From contig CBDCZQ010000006.1 of assembly GCA_965224575.1 (NCBI GenBank), positions 62,001 through 126,000 on the forward strand: 64,000 nt of DNA, read 5' to 3'. Each line of letters opens with the position of its first letter. Position 1 is the first letter of the stretch. The position numbers were made by a program, and so were the translations under genes. The notes below the pieces were generated by a model. That model worked only from the letters and a program-made list of their open reading frames with translations. It made no database searches and was not told where the DNA came from. The stretch is from QPIN01 sp965224575 (GTDB lineage: Bacteria; Pseudomonadota; Gammaproteobacteria; Methylococcales; Methylomonadaceae). Positions 44,357 to 53,013 of the stretch are shown here, one piece after another.

Positions 44357-45712
44357 ATGAAACACTCTGGTTTAATGTTTACCTCATTAGCACTCTGTTG
44401 TTCTCTCGCTAATGCAGCCAGTGACTCAACTTTGTCTGGCGACACATTGCACATCCCTCACGTTATGTATGGAGGAATGATGTATGACGTCAAAATGAAA
44501 TTTCAAGCCCCTGACAGGCTTCTTTTACAAACTGCAACACCTATTACTAGCATGCCTATGAACCCGGCAGTTATGGTTTCAAAAGACTTAAAGTTCTCAC
44601 TTTCAGAAATCGCTGTAAGTAATAAACTTTATAAAGCGAATGTTACAGCAATAAGTGACACAGAATTTCAGGCAACGGGTATAACAGAAACCATGCCTAT
44701 GGGTACTGTTAAATCATTTACAGATTTAGGTGTACTTGAAGGTGGTAAAGATTCTTATGCATACGCCGTCAGTGAAGATGGTACCGTCATTGCGGGCAAA
44801 GTTAGAGATGCTGATAGAAAAAGTTTTCCTGCTATATTTGATTATACTCAGGGAAACATAGAAACGTTAGTTGACTTGGGCGGAGGTCGGCCTCGACCAA
44901 CTGCTGTAAATAATAGTGGAGCAATTGCAGGCTATGGAACATTAAAGACTGAGGATGGCGCACCTCGTATTTACAATGCATTTTATAACAAAAGTGGAGC
45001 AGAATTAGTTAACCTTGGCACTTTGGGTGGAACTGACTCAAGAGCCTTAGGTATGAATAATAAAGACATGTTAGTTGGCTGGTCTGCAAGTAAAGCTGAT
45101 AACTCTGATCACGTCGCTTTTATGACTGACGCAAGTTCTGGCACGCCAGTTTTAAAACCTTTAGAAGGCGAAATTCTTGGTGGTAAACGCTCTTTCGCTT
45201 TTGATATCAATGATAACAACCAAATCGCCGGTGTTGCTACCAAAGCGGATGGATCAGCAATTGCATTTGTCTATAAAGACGGTGTTACTACAGAATTAGG
45301 GTCACTTGATGATTCGGGCTATTCAGAAGCAAGAGCTATCAATGATAAAGGTGAAACTACCGGTTGGTCATTAACAACCAATGGTAAATACGCTGCTTTT
45401 ATGCATGATGGAACTACAATGACTGAACTTCCAGGGCTTGGTGGTGATACTCAGGCGTATGACATTAATACACATGGCCATATAGTGGGTAGCGCAAGAG
45501 ATGAAGAAGACAACAGACACGCTTTTGTATATAAAGATGGTCATTTAATGGATCTCTACAAAATGATACCAGCAGCAGACCAAGAAAACTGGAAAGAACT
45601 ACGTGAAGCATACAGCATCAGTGATGATGGCGTTGTTGTAGGTCGTGGACGTTTTTGGACAGACAAAGCTGAAGATAAAAGCGCATCTAGAGCCTATAGA
45701 ATCCAATTATAA
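44357..45712 (+). CDS. Exported HAF-repeat protein
   Basis: Start at ATG 44357, since TTAGGTGA directly upstream is the ribosome-binding site (a GTG at 44348 lies within it). 451 residues with a signal peptide (to LANA). Residues about 125-450 contain successive HAF-type repeats: TDLGVLEGGKDSYAYAVSEDG, LVNLGTLGGTDSRALGMNNK, TELGSLDDSGYSEARAINDKG, TELPGLGGDTQAYDINTHG, each followed by VVG/IAG-type turns. These form a propeller-like extracellular domain of unknown role. No PEP-CTERM or lipobox is seen. Confidence 0.75.
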   Translation: MKHSGLMFTSLALCCSLANAASDSTLSGDTLHIPHVMYGGMMYDVKMKFQAPDRLLLQTATPITSMPMNPAVMVSKDLKFSLSEIAVSNKLYKANVTAISDTEFQATGITETMPMGTVKSFTDLGVLEGGKDSYAYAVSEDGTVIAGKVRDADRKSFPAIFDYTQGNIETLVDLGGGRPRPTAVNNSGAIAGYGTLKTEDGAPRIYNAFYNKSGAELVNLGTLGGTDSRALGMNNKDMLVGWSASKADNSDHVAFMTDASSGTPVLKPLEGEILGGKRSFAFDINDNNQIAGVATKADGSAIAFVYKDGVTTELGSLDDSGYSEARAINDKGETTGWSLTTNGKYAAFMHDGTTMTELPGLGGDTQAYDINTHGHIVGSARDEEDNRHAFVYKDGHLMDLYKMIPAADQENWKELREAYSISDDGVVVGRGRFWTDKAEDKSASRAYRIQL

Positions 45713-45823
45713 GCCAAAGATAATTTTTATTTAACGAATACTGAGTTGGTTTTCTTAACAAGATCAACTTGAATATATTTCACAAAAAATAATACCCATT
45801 TAGGGTAAAGTTTGGAGAACAAC

Positions 45824-46495
45824 ATGAAAAAAGTTTTTTCACCCTTAATTGCTTTGGCTTCAGTATTAACCTGTGCCAATGTGACTGCTGCCGATATAAT
45901 ACACAATGATTTTTCTGATGGAACAACCGAAGGTTGGGGAAAAGGTACGGCAGCAACTAATCCCGTAACTATTGAAACTGAAGCAGACGGTAATAAATAT
46001 ATAAAATTTATATCAAATGGAGGAAATGCGGACACTGAAGACAAAGATATAAAAATCACTCTTCATAACTCGACTGGGGCTTGGCGTGGTAACTATAACG
46101 CAAAAGGTGCAACCACTATATCAGCTCGCTTTAAAAACATGGGGACTGAAACAATTGAAATGCACGCTGCTTTTGGCAACACATTAGCAGACTTAAGATC
46201 TCGTTATGTTGTTATAACAGGTGTTGAAATTCCAGCAGATGGCGAATGGCATGATGCTTCTTTCTCGCTTTCTGATGTACAGATGGTTCCATTAGGCGGT
46301 CATGGTAAATCAAACGCGACTTTCTCGGCACAAGAAACACTTGGGAATGTTAAATCTGTTAGATTTACCCAGGGAACCTTAGGTGTAGTAACAGGACAGG
46401 GTCATGCGGGTGATGATGCACCTTTCACCGGCTGGAATAGTGGCGCAGCAATTAATGCTGATATTGGAATTGACGATATAAAGCTAAGTAACTAA
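45824..46495 (+). CDS. Exported beta-sandwich protein, function unknown
   Basis: Start at MKKVFSPLIALASVLTCANVTAA (45824) with TTTGGAG nine bases upstream. 223 residues with a signal peptide. The mature protein looks like a carbohydrate-binding-module-like jelly roll: DIIHNDFSDGTTEGWGKG, YIKFISNGG, ISARFKNMGTETIEMHAAF, ADGEWHDASFSLSDV and INADIGIDDIKLS. Ligand unknown. It follows the HAF-repeat gene after 111 bp and may belong to the same secreted set. Confidence 0.6.
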   Translation: MKKVFSPLIALASVLTCANVTAADIIHNDFSDGTTEGWGKGTAATNPVTIETEADGNKYIKFISNGGNADTEDKDIKITLHNSTGAWRGNYNAKGATTISARFKNMGTETIEMHAAFGNTLADLRSRYVVITGVEIPADGEWHDASFSLSDVQMVPLGGHGKSNATFSAQETLGNVKSVRFTQGTLGVVTGQGHAGDDAPFTGWNSGAAINADIGIDDIKLSN

Positions 46496-47088
46496 AACAG
46501 TTTTAAACCCCTCTTATTTGTTCGTTTTCATGGTGGCTTATTTAATTTCATCATGGAAACGATCAAAAAATCACATCAAACAACATCTTTTTTGCACAGG
46601 CTTTAGCCTTTTTCGGTAACTCTACTTAGAGAAAGAGAAGCAACTTTATAAGTTATTGCTAAAAACGCTTAAAAGTTATTGTCATACTCCCAAGTCCACA
46701 TAGATTTAGCTCAATTTTCACCTTATCAAATAGTGAATCAATCGTTCTCTCGGATTTTACGGTTCTAACTTCCATTTCCCAATTAGCTTTTATCTCGTTT
46801 TACTAAAAAAAAGTACCTTAGAACCTGTTCAAGATCGTAACGAGCCGCTGTCAGTTGTGTGCGGACGGAGCGGAGAAACCGGAGTTTACACAGAGTAAAT
46901 GAGGATTTCGAGCACCGCCCAAGCACAACTGGCAGTGACACAGTAGATCTTGAACAGGTTCTTAGAATTCCTATCCATAGCTTTTGTATACGCATAAGGT
47001 TAATTCAATACCCATGCCTCACAAAGACATGGATGTTGAATCTTGAATACCAGCTAAAATTTTTATAACTTTTCTTTCGCTTATATTT
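46496..47088. other. Intergenic region with hairpin and repeat B2
   Basis: 593 bp between convergent genes. A 10-bp stem (CGTTTTCATG / CATGGAAACG, about 46525-46563) follows the beta-sandwich gene and may terminate it, though no T run follows. Repeat B2 occupies 46821-46961. Short ORFs across B2 arise from the repeat and are not genes. Confidence 0.5.
46821..46961 (+). repeat. Palindromic repeat family B, long copy B2
   Basis: 141 bp with ends GAACCTGTTCAAGATC and GATCTTGAACAGGTTC as perfect inverted repeats. An inner pair (CTGTCAGTTGTG / CACAACTGGCAG) is nested inside. TTA lies on both sides. The first 50 and last 20 bases match B1 at 39369-39440. Confidence 0.75.
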
Positions 47089-47508
47089 TTATATGCCTGA
47101 GGAATGAACTAATGCTTTAAATGTCCCCGCATTCAACAGACCACCAAAGGGCGCACCATAGACAAAAACTTGCTTATCTTTAGCACCTAAAAAAATATTT
47201 TTTGAAGGGTAATAACGCGCATAATAGCCTTCGATCATCATAGAAGTTTGATGAGTAGGAAAAAAATCCGGATAAGTATTTTCTGCCCAATCAAACAAAG
47301 CATCCATCTTGGCTTCAGTCATTTCAATTGGACCTATTCCAAGGCCGGGACCCGGGGCATCCTGAGCACCTGGAGGTGCATCTGGACCAGGAGTAACACC
47401 ATCACCCCCACCTCCACCCGTTCCATCACCTTGGGCTGCTTGAACCCAAGAGGAGAATACAAAAGTTCCACAAAAAAATAGCAGTCGTAGAATTTTAGTT
47501 ATTTTCAT
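47089..47508 (-). CDS. Small secreted protein with Gly/Pro linker
   Basis: 139 residues with a signal peptide (about 1-24, WVQAA). A low-complexity Gly/Pro/Asp linker (residues about 26-56) leads to a compact domain: MDALFDWAENTYPDFFPTH, GYYARYYPSKNIFLGAKD and VFVYGAPFGGLLNAGTFKAL. I have seen this LFDWAE...YYP...FLG...VYVYG pattern in many short exported proteins of methylotrophs and betaproteobacteria, but know no function. It stands alone between convergent and divergent neighbours. Confidence 0.6.
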   Translation of the reverse strand: MKITKILRLLFFCGTFVFSSWVQAAQGDGTGGGGGDGVTPGPDAPPGAQDAPGPGLGIGPIEMTEAKMDALFDWAENTYPDFFPTHQTSMMIEGYYARYYPSKNIFLGAKDKQVFVYGAPFGGLLNAGTFKALVHSSGI

Positions 47509-48095
47509 AATACACCCTTTATAATCAAAATTTAATTTCTCTTTCTAATAGCTCAAAGATTATCAATAGTTCTTTGTAGCAATTTTAACGCATTTCCTAC
47601 TGTTATGGTAAAGATTTTCAACTCTAACACCATCTTTGAAATGATGTATAAGTAGTTGCTTTAAAAGAATTCATGACAAAAATCGAAACGATAAAAATAA
47701 TACTCCAATGTCTTTTGTGATACATAAAACCCCCTCTGATTTCGACGGCTAACTTTCAATATCAGTAAGAAAAAACCAACATAATTTTAATCCACAACAA
47801 ACAAAAACACATCTAGCCCAGAGGAAAAAAGCAATAATCAAGCCATTTATTACTCCGTTATTAGCTTAATTATTTCATTAAAAAATAATACCTTACAATT
47901 TTCATTCATACTCTTCCTTAGCTTACTCCCTGAAAAACGTTAAATGACATGAAAAAACAGGCTATATAACATTGATTAATTTTTTTCAGAGCACCTCCCT
48001 TTCTTCTAATTAACAAAAATCTAGATTCGTACAGATGATATAATTAACGTACTTATAAAACATACCTACTTCACTCCTTTCTTTTCATACCCCTC
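47509..48095. promoter_or_regulatory. Long AT-rich region upstream of the HAD phosphatase gene
   Basis: 587 bp without a gene. 47791-47974 resembles 34571-34754, with conserved TCCACAAC, CGTTAAAT and GCTATATAACATTG. An extended -10 box TGATATAAT (48036-48044), 52 bases before the start codon, is the best promoter candidate for the HAD gene. Confidence 0.5.
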
Positions 48096-48905
48096 ATGCA
48101 TTCTCTTACAAATATTCACGCCCTCATCATTGATATGGATGGAGTTTTATGGGAAGGAAACCGTGCTCTGCCTGGACTTATAGATTTTTTTCAACTTCTA
48201 AGGAAAAAATCACTTCCTTTTGTGCTTGCAACCAACAATGCCAGTCTCACTCAAGAACAATATGTTTCTAAATTAAAAACAATGGGCGTGGCCGTCTCCC
48301 ACAAAGAAATACTAACGTCTAGCATGGCAACAGCACATTATTTGAATGAACACTCAATACCAAACTCGAATCGAGCCTTTATTATTGGTGAAGAAGGGCT
48401 TCGTCAACCCTTGATAGAACAAGGTTTTACTTTAATTGATTCATTTAATGCGGAATCACCGGCTGAATATGTTATTTGTGGTTTAGACAGAAAGTTAACC
48501 TGGGAAAAGCTTGCTAATGCTTCATTACACCTTCATGCAGGTGCAAAATTTATTGCCACAAATGCTGATACTACCTTGCCTACAGAAAAAGGCCCTGTTG
48601 TTGGTAATGGTGCTATCCTAGCCGCCTTACAAGCAACAACGAAAGTATCACCTACTATTATTGGTAAACCTGAACCAATTATGTATCAGCAAGCTATTAA
48701 AATTTTAGGCATTACGCCTGAAAATACAATTGCCATCGGCGATAGGTTAAATACAGATATTTTAGGGGCTGTTAACACGGGACTCCGAAGCATTATGGTT
48801 TTAACCGGAATATCCAATAAAGCAGATTTAAAATCAATAGACTATAAACCTACCTGGATTATGCCTGATATTTGCGCAGTGACAGAAGCATTAGCGCATT
48901 CTTAA
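48096..48905 (+). CDS. HAD-superfamily IIA hydrolase (NagD-like phosphatase)
   Basis: 269 residues. Motif I is LIIDMDGVLWEGNRALPG, followed by the NagD-type PFVLATNNASLTQEQY (motif II), the C2 cap with IIGEEGLRQPL and motif IV IAIGDRLNTDILGAVNTG; Lys of motif III is in IIGKPEPIMY. Members dephosphorylate sugar phosphates, p-nitrophenyl phosphate or 2-phosphoglycolate. The substrate here is unknown. A perfect 10-bp stem (48909-48940) follows the stop. Confidence 0.88.
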   Translation: MHSLTNIHALIIDMDGVLWEGNRALPGLIDFFQLLRKKSLPFVLATNNASLTQEQYVSKLKTMGVAVSHKEILTSSMATAHYLNEHSIPNSNRAFIIGEEGLRQPLIEQGFTLIDSFNAESPAEYVICGLDRKLTWEKLANASLHLHAGAKFIATNADTTLPTEKGPVVGNGAILAALQATTKVSPTIIGKPEPIMYQQAIKILGITPENTIAIGDRLNTDILGAVNTGLRSIMVLTGISNKADLKSIDYKPTWIMPDICAVTEALAHS

Positions 48906-48908
48906 GAT

Positions 48909-48940
48909 TATACTTCGCGCGGTCACGGATGCGAAGTATA
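48909..48940. terminator. Bidirectional hairpin between convergent genes
   Basis: Perfect 10-bp stem TATACTTCGC / GCGAAGTATA with a 12-nt loop between the convergent HAD phosphatase and superoxide dismutase genes. There is no long T run on either side, so it may be a weak terminator or need Rho. Confidence 0.5.
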
Positions 48941-48941
48941 C

Positions 48942-49676
48942 TCACATATAGGCCATTTTATATCGTCGATTAACTTCTTCACAATCAATGTGTTCCATAA
49001 ACTTTTCGATATAGTCTGTTTTCTTATTTTTGTAATCTACATAATAAGCATGCTCATAGACATCAATAACAACAAGTGGTGTAGCCATCCAGTTCACCCC
49101 CGTAGCATGTGCATCACTTATTACATTATAAAGCTTGCCGTTAACAGGGTGAAAAGCAAGTACTGCCCAGCCTGAAGAAGCCTTTGCGCTGGCTTGAAAA
49201 TCAGCAGCCCATTTATCTACAGTTCCAAAACGTTTTTCTAGTGCACTTTTAACTTCTGGCATCAAATTACACGAGTTTTCACTCATACCTTCAAAATACA
49301 ATTCATGCAAAACAACACTATTACTTTTTGTAGTCCTTGCTCGCTGGAGCGCCCCATAACTACTTGAATCCATTTCCTCTCCACTGACAATGCTAGATTG
49401 TAGCTTATCATCAGCAGCCATATAACCCTTTAACGCCCCACCATAGTGTGCCTCAAAATGTGGTGATAATTGTTCTGCACTAAGAAAACCAGGAATGGAT
49501 TGGTAATTAATTGGTTTTTTCTTACCTGTAACTAATCCACTTTGTGAAAAAAAATCTTTAGTCTCAGAGTTTTTTTGATTTTGAGTCTCAGCTTGTACAA
49601 AAGCTGGTGAAATAAGTGTTCCAGCAAGAGCACCTGAAGAAGTAAGTAGAAAATTTCGTCGAGAGGATTTACTCAT
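48942..49676 (-). CDS. Exported Fe/Mn superoxide dismutase with Tat signal
   Basis: Start at MSKSSRRNFLLTSSGALAG (49676), six bases after GGAG. 244 residues. The N-terminus is a twin-arginine signal (SSRRNFLL, then a hydrophobic stretch to FVQAE). The rest is an Fe/Mn SOD: LSPHFEAHYGGALKGY, VVLHELYFEGM and PLVVIDVYEHAYYVDYKN supply the metal-binding His, His, Asp and His. It should detoxify superoxide outside the cytoplasm. Tat export implies that the metal is inserted before export. Fe versus Mn cannot be told from sequence alone. Confidence 0.85.
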   Translation of the reverse strand: MSKSSRRNFLLTSSGALAGTLISPAFVQAETQNQKNSETKDFFSQSGLVTGKKKPINYQSIPGFLSAEQLSPHFEAHYGGALKGYMAADDKLQSSIVSGEEMDSSSYGALQRARTTKSNSVVLHELYFEGMSENSCNLMPEVKSALEKRFGTVDKWAADFQASAKASSGWAVLAFHPVNGKLYNVISDAHATGVNWMATPLVVIDVYEHAYYVDYKNKKTDYIEKFMEHIDCEEVNRRYKMAYM

Positions 49677-50128
49677 CGGTTGCTCCATAATTATGTCATT
49701 AAAAATTCAAGTTTTATTACTATCAAAAAAGCTAAGACTCGTGTGTTAATACTAAACAAGAAAGCGAGCAATAAATAGACCACTTTAAGTTATTTTAAAA
49801 AAAAGACTATTTAGGAATAAAATTAACCCTGATTAACATTTTTAAATATTTCAATTCCTCATGATAGTCCATACAAAAAAACTCCATAAAAACAATATAC
49901 ATATCAATTTTTTGGTATGCTTAAGGGCACCTCTATTAATTGATAAATGGAAAAACTGAGCCCAAAATATCCAATTTCTGCGTTAAAACCCTTCGCAATA
50001 GCCTGCTATTACGTGCGGATTTTGCCTTGATCTTGAACATTTTGGTTCTCAATTTTCTCATCCACAATTAATAGAGGTACCCTTAACTTACTCAAACTAA
50101 ATCAGTGGAGAATTTCTTTCCTCTAAAA
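49677..50128. other. Intergenic region containing MITE-like element C1
   Basis: About 450 bp between the divergent dismutase and GGDEF genes. 49921-50086 is the inverted-repeat element described separately. The remaining AT-rich sequence shows no ORF or clear promoter. Confidence 0.45.
49921..50086. repeat. MITE-like inverted-repeat element (family C)
   Basis: 166 bp with 21-bp terminal inverted repeats (49921-49941 and 50066-50086) that differ at one position. The similarity of the two arms continues inward for about 40 more bases with several mismatches. The ends read TTAAGGGCACCTCTATTAAT. No ORF. Shorter sequences resembling the end (GAGCACCTCTGTTAAT at 37463) may be degraded relatives. 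Confidence 0.75.
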
Positions 50129-51118
50129 ATGATAAAGAATTCATTTCCATATCAATTCAAACAAAATGATTTCCTTTTAAAGTCATCTCAGAGACTTTCG
50201 ATAATAGCCCTATTACTTCTAGCGCCTTCTAGCATTATCAACTTTATCGAAGGCCGATCTCTGCTAGGAATGGGGATCTTAGTTGTTATGGCACTTTTTG
50301 CTATCAATGCCTGGTTCTGTAGACATGGTTATTATTACATTTCGATCAATTTTTTTTTTATTACTCCATCCATCATTTTACTCCTTAGCCTTGCATTTAG
50401 AGAACAAGCTGTAATAGCAGCCTTTTGGAGTTATTTAGCCATACTATCTTTCTATTTAATACTTCCTGAAAAACTAGCATGGATAGCAAGCACAATTTTT
50501 TTTATCGTGATTGCTCCTCAAGCCTGGGTTCTTCTGGAGCCTCCTCTCCCCATTAGATATGTAACATCACTGATTGGAATTTGTGCAATCTCATTTATCT
50601 TTGTTCGCATTATTACCGCACACCAAAATAAGTTAGAAAAACTAGCCATTACTGACTCCCTAACTGGCCTGTTAAACCGATCACAACTCCAAAGTACTCT
50701 TGAGAACGCGATTCAGCAAAACCATCGCACTAACACGCCTATGGCACTTATCATGATTGACATTGATAACTTTAAATCAATCAATGATTCCTTTGGACAC
50801 GAAACAGGAGACATTGTCTTAAGGAATTTCGGGATATTTCTTCGAAAGTTTTTTCGAAATTCTGATACCGTATTCCGAATTGGTGGTGAAGAATTTCTCG
50901 TTCTGTTATTTAATACTGATACTAATAACTGTAAAAGTATTGCTGACAATTTACGCAACCAGTTGGCTCTTATTCCTCTCTTACCAGACTGCTCAGTGAC
51001 TATAAGTATTGGTGCAGCAATGCTTCTACCTGACAACGATTGGAAAGGCTGGATGAAATGTAGTGATAACAATCTTTATCAAGCAAAATTAAATGGCCGA
51101 AATCAGGTAGTGATTTAA
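50129..51118 (+). CDS. Membrane-bound diguanylate cyclase (GGDEF)
   Basis: Start uncertain: ATG 50129 (330 residues) or an in-frame GTG at 50105. Neither has a strong ribosome-binding site. Residues about 20-175 form five or six membrane helices. The C-terminal GGDEF domain has TDSLTGLLNRSQLQ, MIDIDNFKSINDSFGHETGD and the active-site FRIGGEEFLVLL, so it is a plausible active c-di-GMP synthase with a GGEEF site. No inhibitory RXXD site was seen. It precedes dhaK by 20 bp in the same direction, which may mean co-transcription. Confidence 0.85.
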   Translation: MIKNSFPYQFKQNDFLLKSSQRLSIIALLLLAPSSIINFIEGRSLLGMGILVVMALFAINAWFCRHGYYYISINFFFITPSIILLLSLAFREQAVIAAFWSYLAILSFYLILPEKLAWIASTIFFIVIAPQAWVLLEPPLPIRYVTSLIGICAISFIFVRIITAHQNKLEKLAITDSLTGLLNRSQLQSTLENAIQQNHRTNTPMALIMIDIDNFKSINDSFGHETGDIVLRNFGIFLRKFFRNSDTVFRIGGEEFLVLLFNTDTNNCKSIADNLRNQLALIPLLPDCSVTISIGAAMLLPDNDWKGWMKCSDNNLYQAKLNGRNQVVI

Positions 51119-51138
51119 ATTAAAGTGGAGTTCTCTCG

Positions 51139-52128
51139 ATGAAAAAATTTCTCAACAACATAGACGATTTATTGGAAGAAAGCTTGCAGGGTTTTGCCAA
51201 AGCCCATTCTGATATTATTAAACTTAATGAGCAACCACTGTTTATTAGCCGAAACAAACCGACACCCAGTAATAAAGTCGCCCTTATTTCTGGGGGTGGG
51301 TCAGGTCACGAGCCGTTACATACAGGATTTGTTGGTTCAGGCATGTTAGACGCAGCTTGCCCTGGTCAAATTTTTACCTCCCCTACCCCTGACCAAATGA
51401 TCGCTGCTGCTGAATCAGTCAATAATGGGGCTGGCGTTCTATTTATTGTCAAAAACTATGCTGGTGATGTGATGAACTTTGAGATTGCAGCCGAAATGCT
51501 AGACTGCCCTTATAAAACAATATTAATTGATGACGATGTATCGTTACCAAAAACGCATAGCACAGGGCGCCGAGGAGTGGCGGGGACATTAATTGTAGAA
51601 AAAATTGTTGGTGCCGCCGCAGAAAAGGGTATGAACTTAGCTGACTGCAAATCCCTAGGAGACAGAGTTAATCAAATGACAGCCACTATGGGCGTTGCAT
51701 TAAATTGCTGTACTGTCCCTGCTTTAGGGAAACCCACGTTTGAACTAGCTGCTGATAAGATTGAAATGGGGGTTGGTATCCATGGTGAACGTGGTCACGA
51801 TACAATTAACATGATGAGTGCAACAGAAATTGTGAAAATAATAGCTACTGCAATTGATGCTGACCTTAATCCAAAAAAATCTCAAAAGGCATTGTTACAT
51901 GTTAATGGACTAGGTTCTACTCCTTTAATGGAGCTACATTTAATTTATAATCTTGCTGCGCAATATTGGGAGAAACAAGGCATAGAGATTTATCGCTCGC
52001 TAGTAGGTAACTATACAACCTCTTTAGACATGACAGGCTGCTCAATCACTCTAACTTTACTTGATGATGAAATGATTGAACTATGGGATGCTCCTGTAAA
52101 TACTGCAAATTTACGCTGGGGTTGCTGA
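51139..52128 (+). CDS. dhaK: Dihydroxyacetone kinase subunit DhaK
   Basis: 329 residues. ALISGGGSGHEPLHTGFVG at the N-terminus and the substrate-binding GVGIHGERGHDTINM with the histidine that binds dihydroxyacetone covalently (near residue 218) identify DhaK. The ribosome-binding site GTGGAG lies 9 bases upstream. DhaK binds dihydroxyacetone; phosphate comes from the ADP/ATP carried by DhaL. The dhaL gene here is on the opposite strand and convergent, and no dhaM is present in the window. Confidence 0.94.
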   Translation: MKKFLNNIDDLLEESLQGFAKAHSDIIKLNEQPLFISRNKPTPSNKVALISGGGSGHEPLHTGFVGSGMLDAACPGQIFTSPTPDQMIAAAESVNNGAGVLFIVKNYAGDVMNFEIAAEMLDCPYKTILIDDDVSLPKTHSTGRRGVAGTLIVEKIVGAAAEKGMNLADCKSLGDRVNQMTATMGVALNCCTVPALGKPTFELAADKIEMGVGIHGERGHDTINMMSATEIVKIIATAIDADLNPKKSQKALLHVNGLGSTPLMELHLIYNLAAQYWEKQGIEIYRSLVGNYTTSLDMTGCSITLTLLDDEMIELWDAPVNTANLRWGC

Positions 52129-52171
52129 AAAGTCGTAAAATAATGGGAGCATCTTTACCCGTGCTCGATGA

Positions 52172-52816
52172 TTAATTGCCTAAGGCATCAGCAATCGCAC
52201 AAATCATTAACTGACTTGTTCTTGCACCTGCATCAATATGCCCACGACTTTTTTCTTCCATGTAAGAAGCACGCCCTTTTGTTGCGACCATATCTCTAGT
52301 TGATTCCATTCCTTTTTCAGCAGTTTTGCAGATATTTTCTAATAGTTTGGAGAACTCTACCGATGCATTAACATCTCTCTTGATACATTCTGCTACTGGA
52401 ATTAATACATCCAGCATAGTTTTTTCACCTGCATCAGATTTCCCTCTCTTTTTAACCGCCTCAACGCCTTGAGCATAAATATCTGAAAACTCTTTTTGAT
52501 TTAAAATATTTTTATCATTAATTGCTTTTGCCATACTAATAAACAACGTACCAAACAATGAGCCAGAAGCTCCACCCATGGTTGATAATAAGGTCATTCC
52601 AATTTGTTTAATCGCTTGCGTCCATTCTAACTTCGCTATCTCCGAATCTTGCTTTAAAAGTGCATCAATCCCTCTTTGTAAATTAGTCACATGATCACCA
52701 TCACCAATCGCCTGATCTAAAGCTGTGACCTCTACAGCATTTTTTTCTATAACTTCAGCAACTGCTTTTATCAAATCAGGTAATATCTCTGGTGTAAATT
52801 GCATATTAATGCCCAT
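52172..52816 (-). CDS. dhaL: Dihydroxyacetone kinase subunit DhaL
   Basis: 214 residues; a start four codons later (MQFTPEILP, 52804) is equally possible. TALDQAIGDGDHVTNLQRG carries the acidic residues that bind Mg-nucleotide, and MGGASGSLFGTLFISM, KRGKSDAGEKTMLDVLIP and TKGRASYMEEKSRGHIDAGA are further DhaL landmarks. It holds the nucleotide that phosphorylates DhaK-bound dihydroxyacetone. It faces dhaK tail to tail across 43 bp, unlike the usual dhaKL(M) operon. In a formaldehyde-assimilating organism it could feed triose phosphate to glycolysis. Confidence 0.93.
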   Translation of the reverse strand: MGINMQFTPEILPDLIKAVAEVIEKNAVEVTALDQAIGDGDHVTNLQRGIDALLKQDSEIAKLEWTQAIKQIGMTLLSTMGGASGSLFGTLFISMAKAINDKNILNQKEFSDIYAQGVEAVKKRGKSDAGEKTMLDVLIPVAECIKRDVNASVEFSKLLENICKTAEKGMESTRDMVATKGRASYMEEKSRGHIDAGARTSQLMICAIADALGN

Positions 52817-52935
52817 ATTTTTATTATTTATAAAATATACAACTTATCATTCTTTAAGCAATCTGTTAAGTATCGACACAAAATCATTTATCTTGTGATA
52901 ATATCGAACAAAGTGTTTCGTGTTTTTTCCCTGAT

Positions 52936-52964
52936 TTGACTTTTATTTGTTAGGTCAATATTTA
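52936..52964 (+). promoter_or_regulatory. Sigma70-type promoter upstream of the globin gene
   Basis: TTGACT (52936-52941), 17-bp spacer, TATTTA (52959-52964), about 50 bases before the ATG at 53014. Spacing is ideal and the -35 is 5/6; the -10 is 4/6. Confidence 0.5.
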
Positions 52965-53013
52965 AAAACATAGTCACCATACTAATAACTATAAGAAATA
53001 TGAGGATAATTTT

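Noticed and set aside
46783..47068. Short ORFs overlapping repeat B2 on both strands
   Set aside because: They lie across an inverted-repeat element and have no ribosome-binding site. A similar peptide also appears at B1, as expected from the repeat itself.
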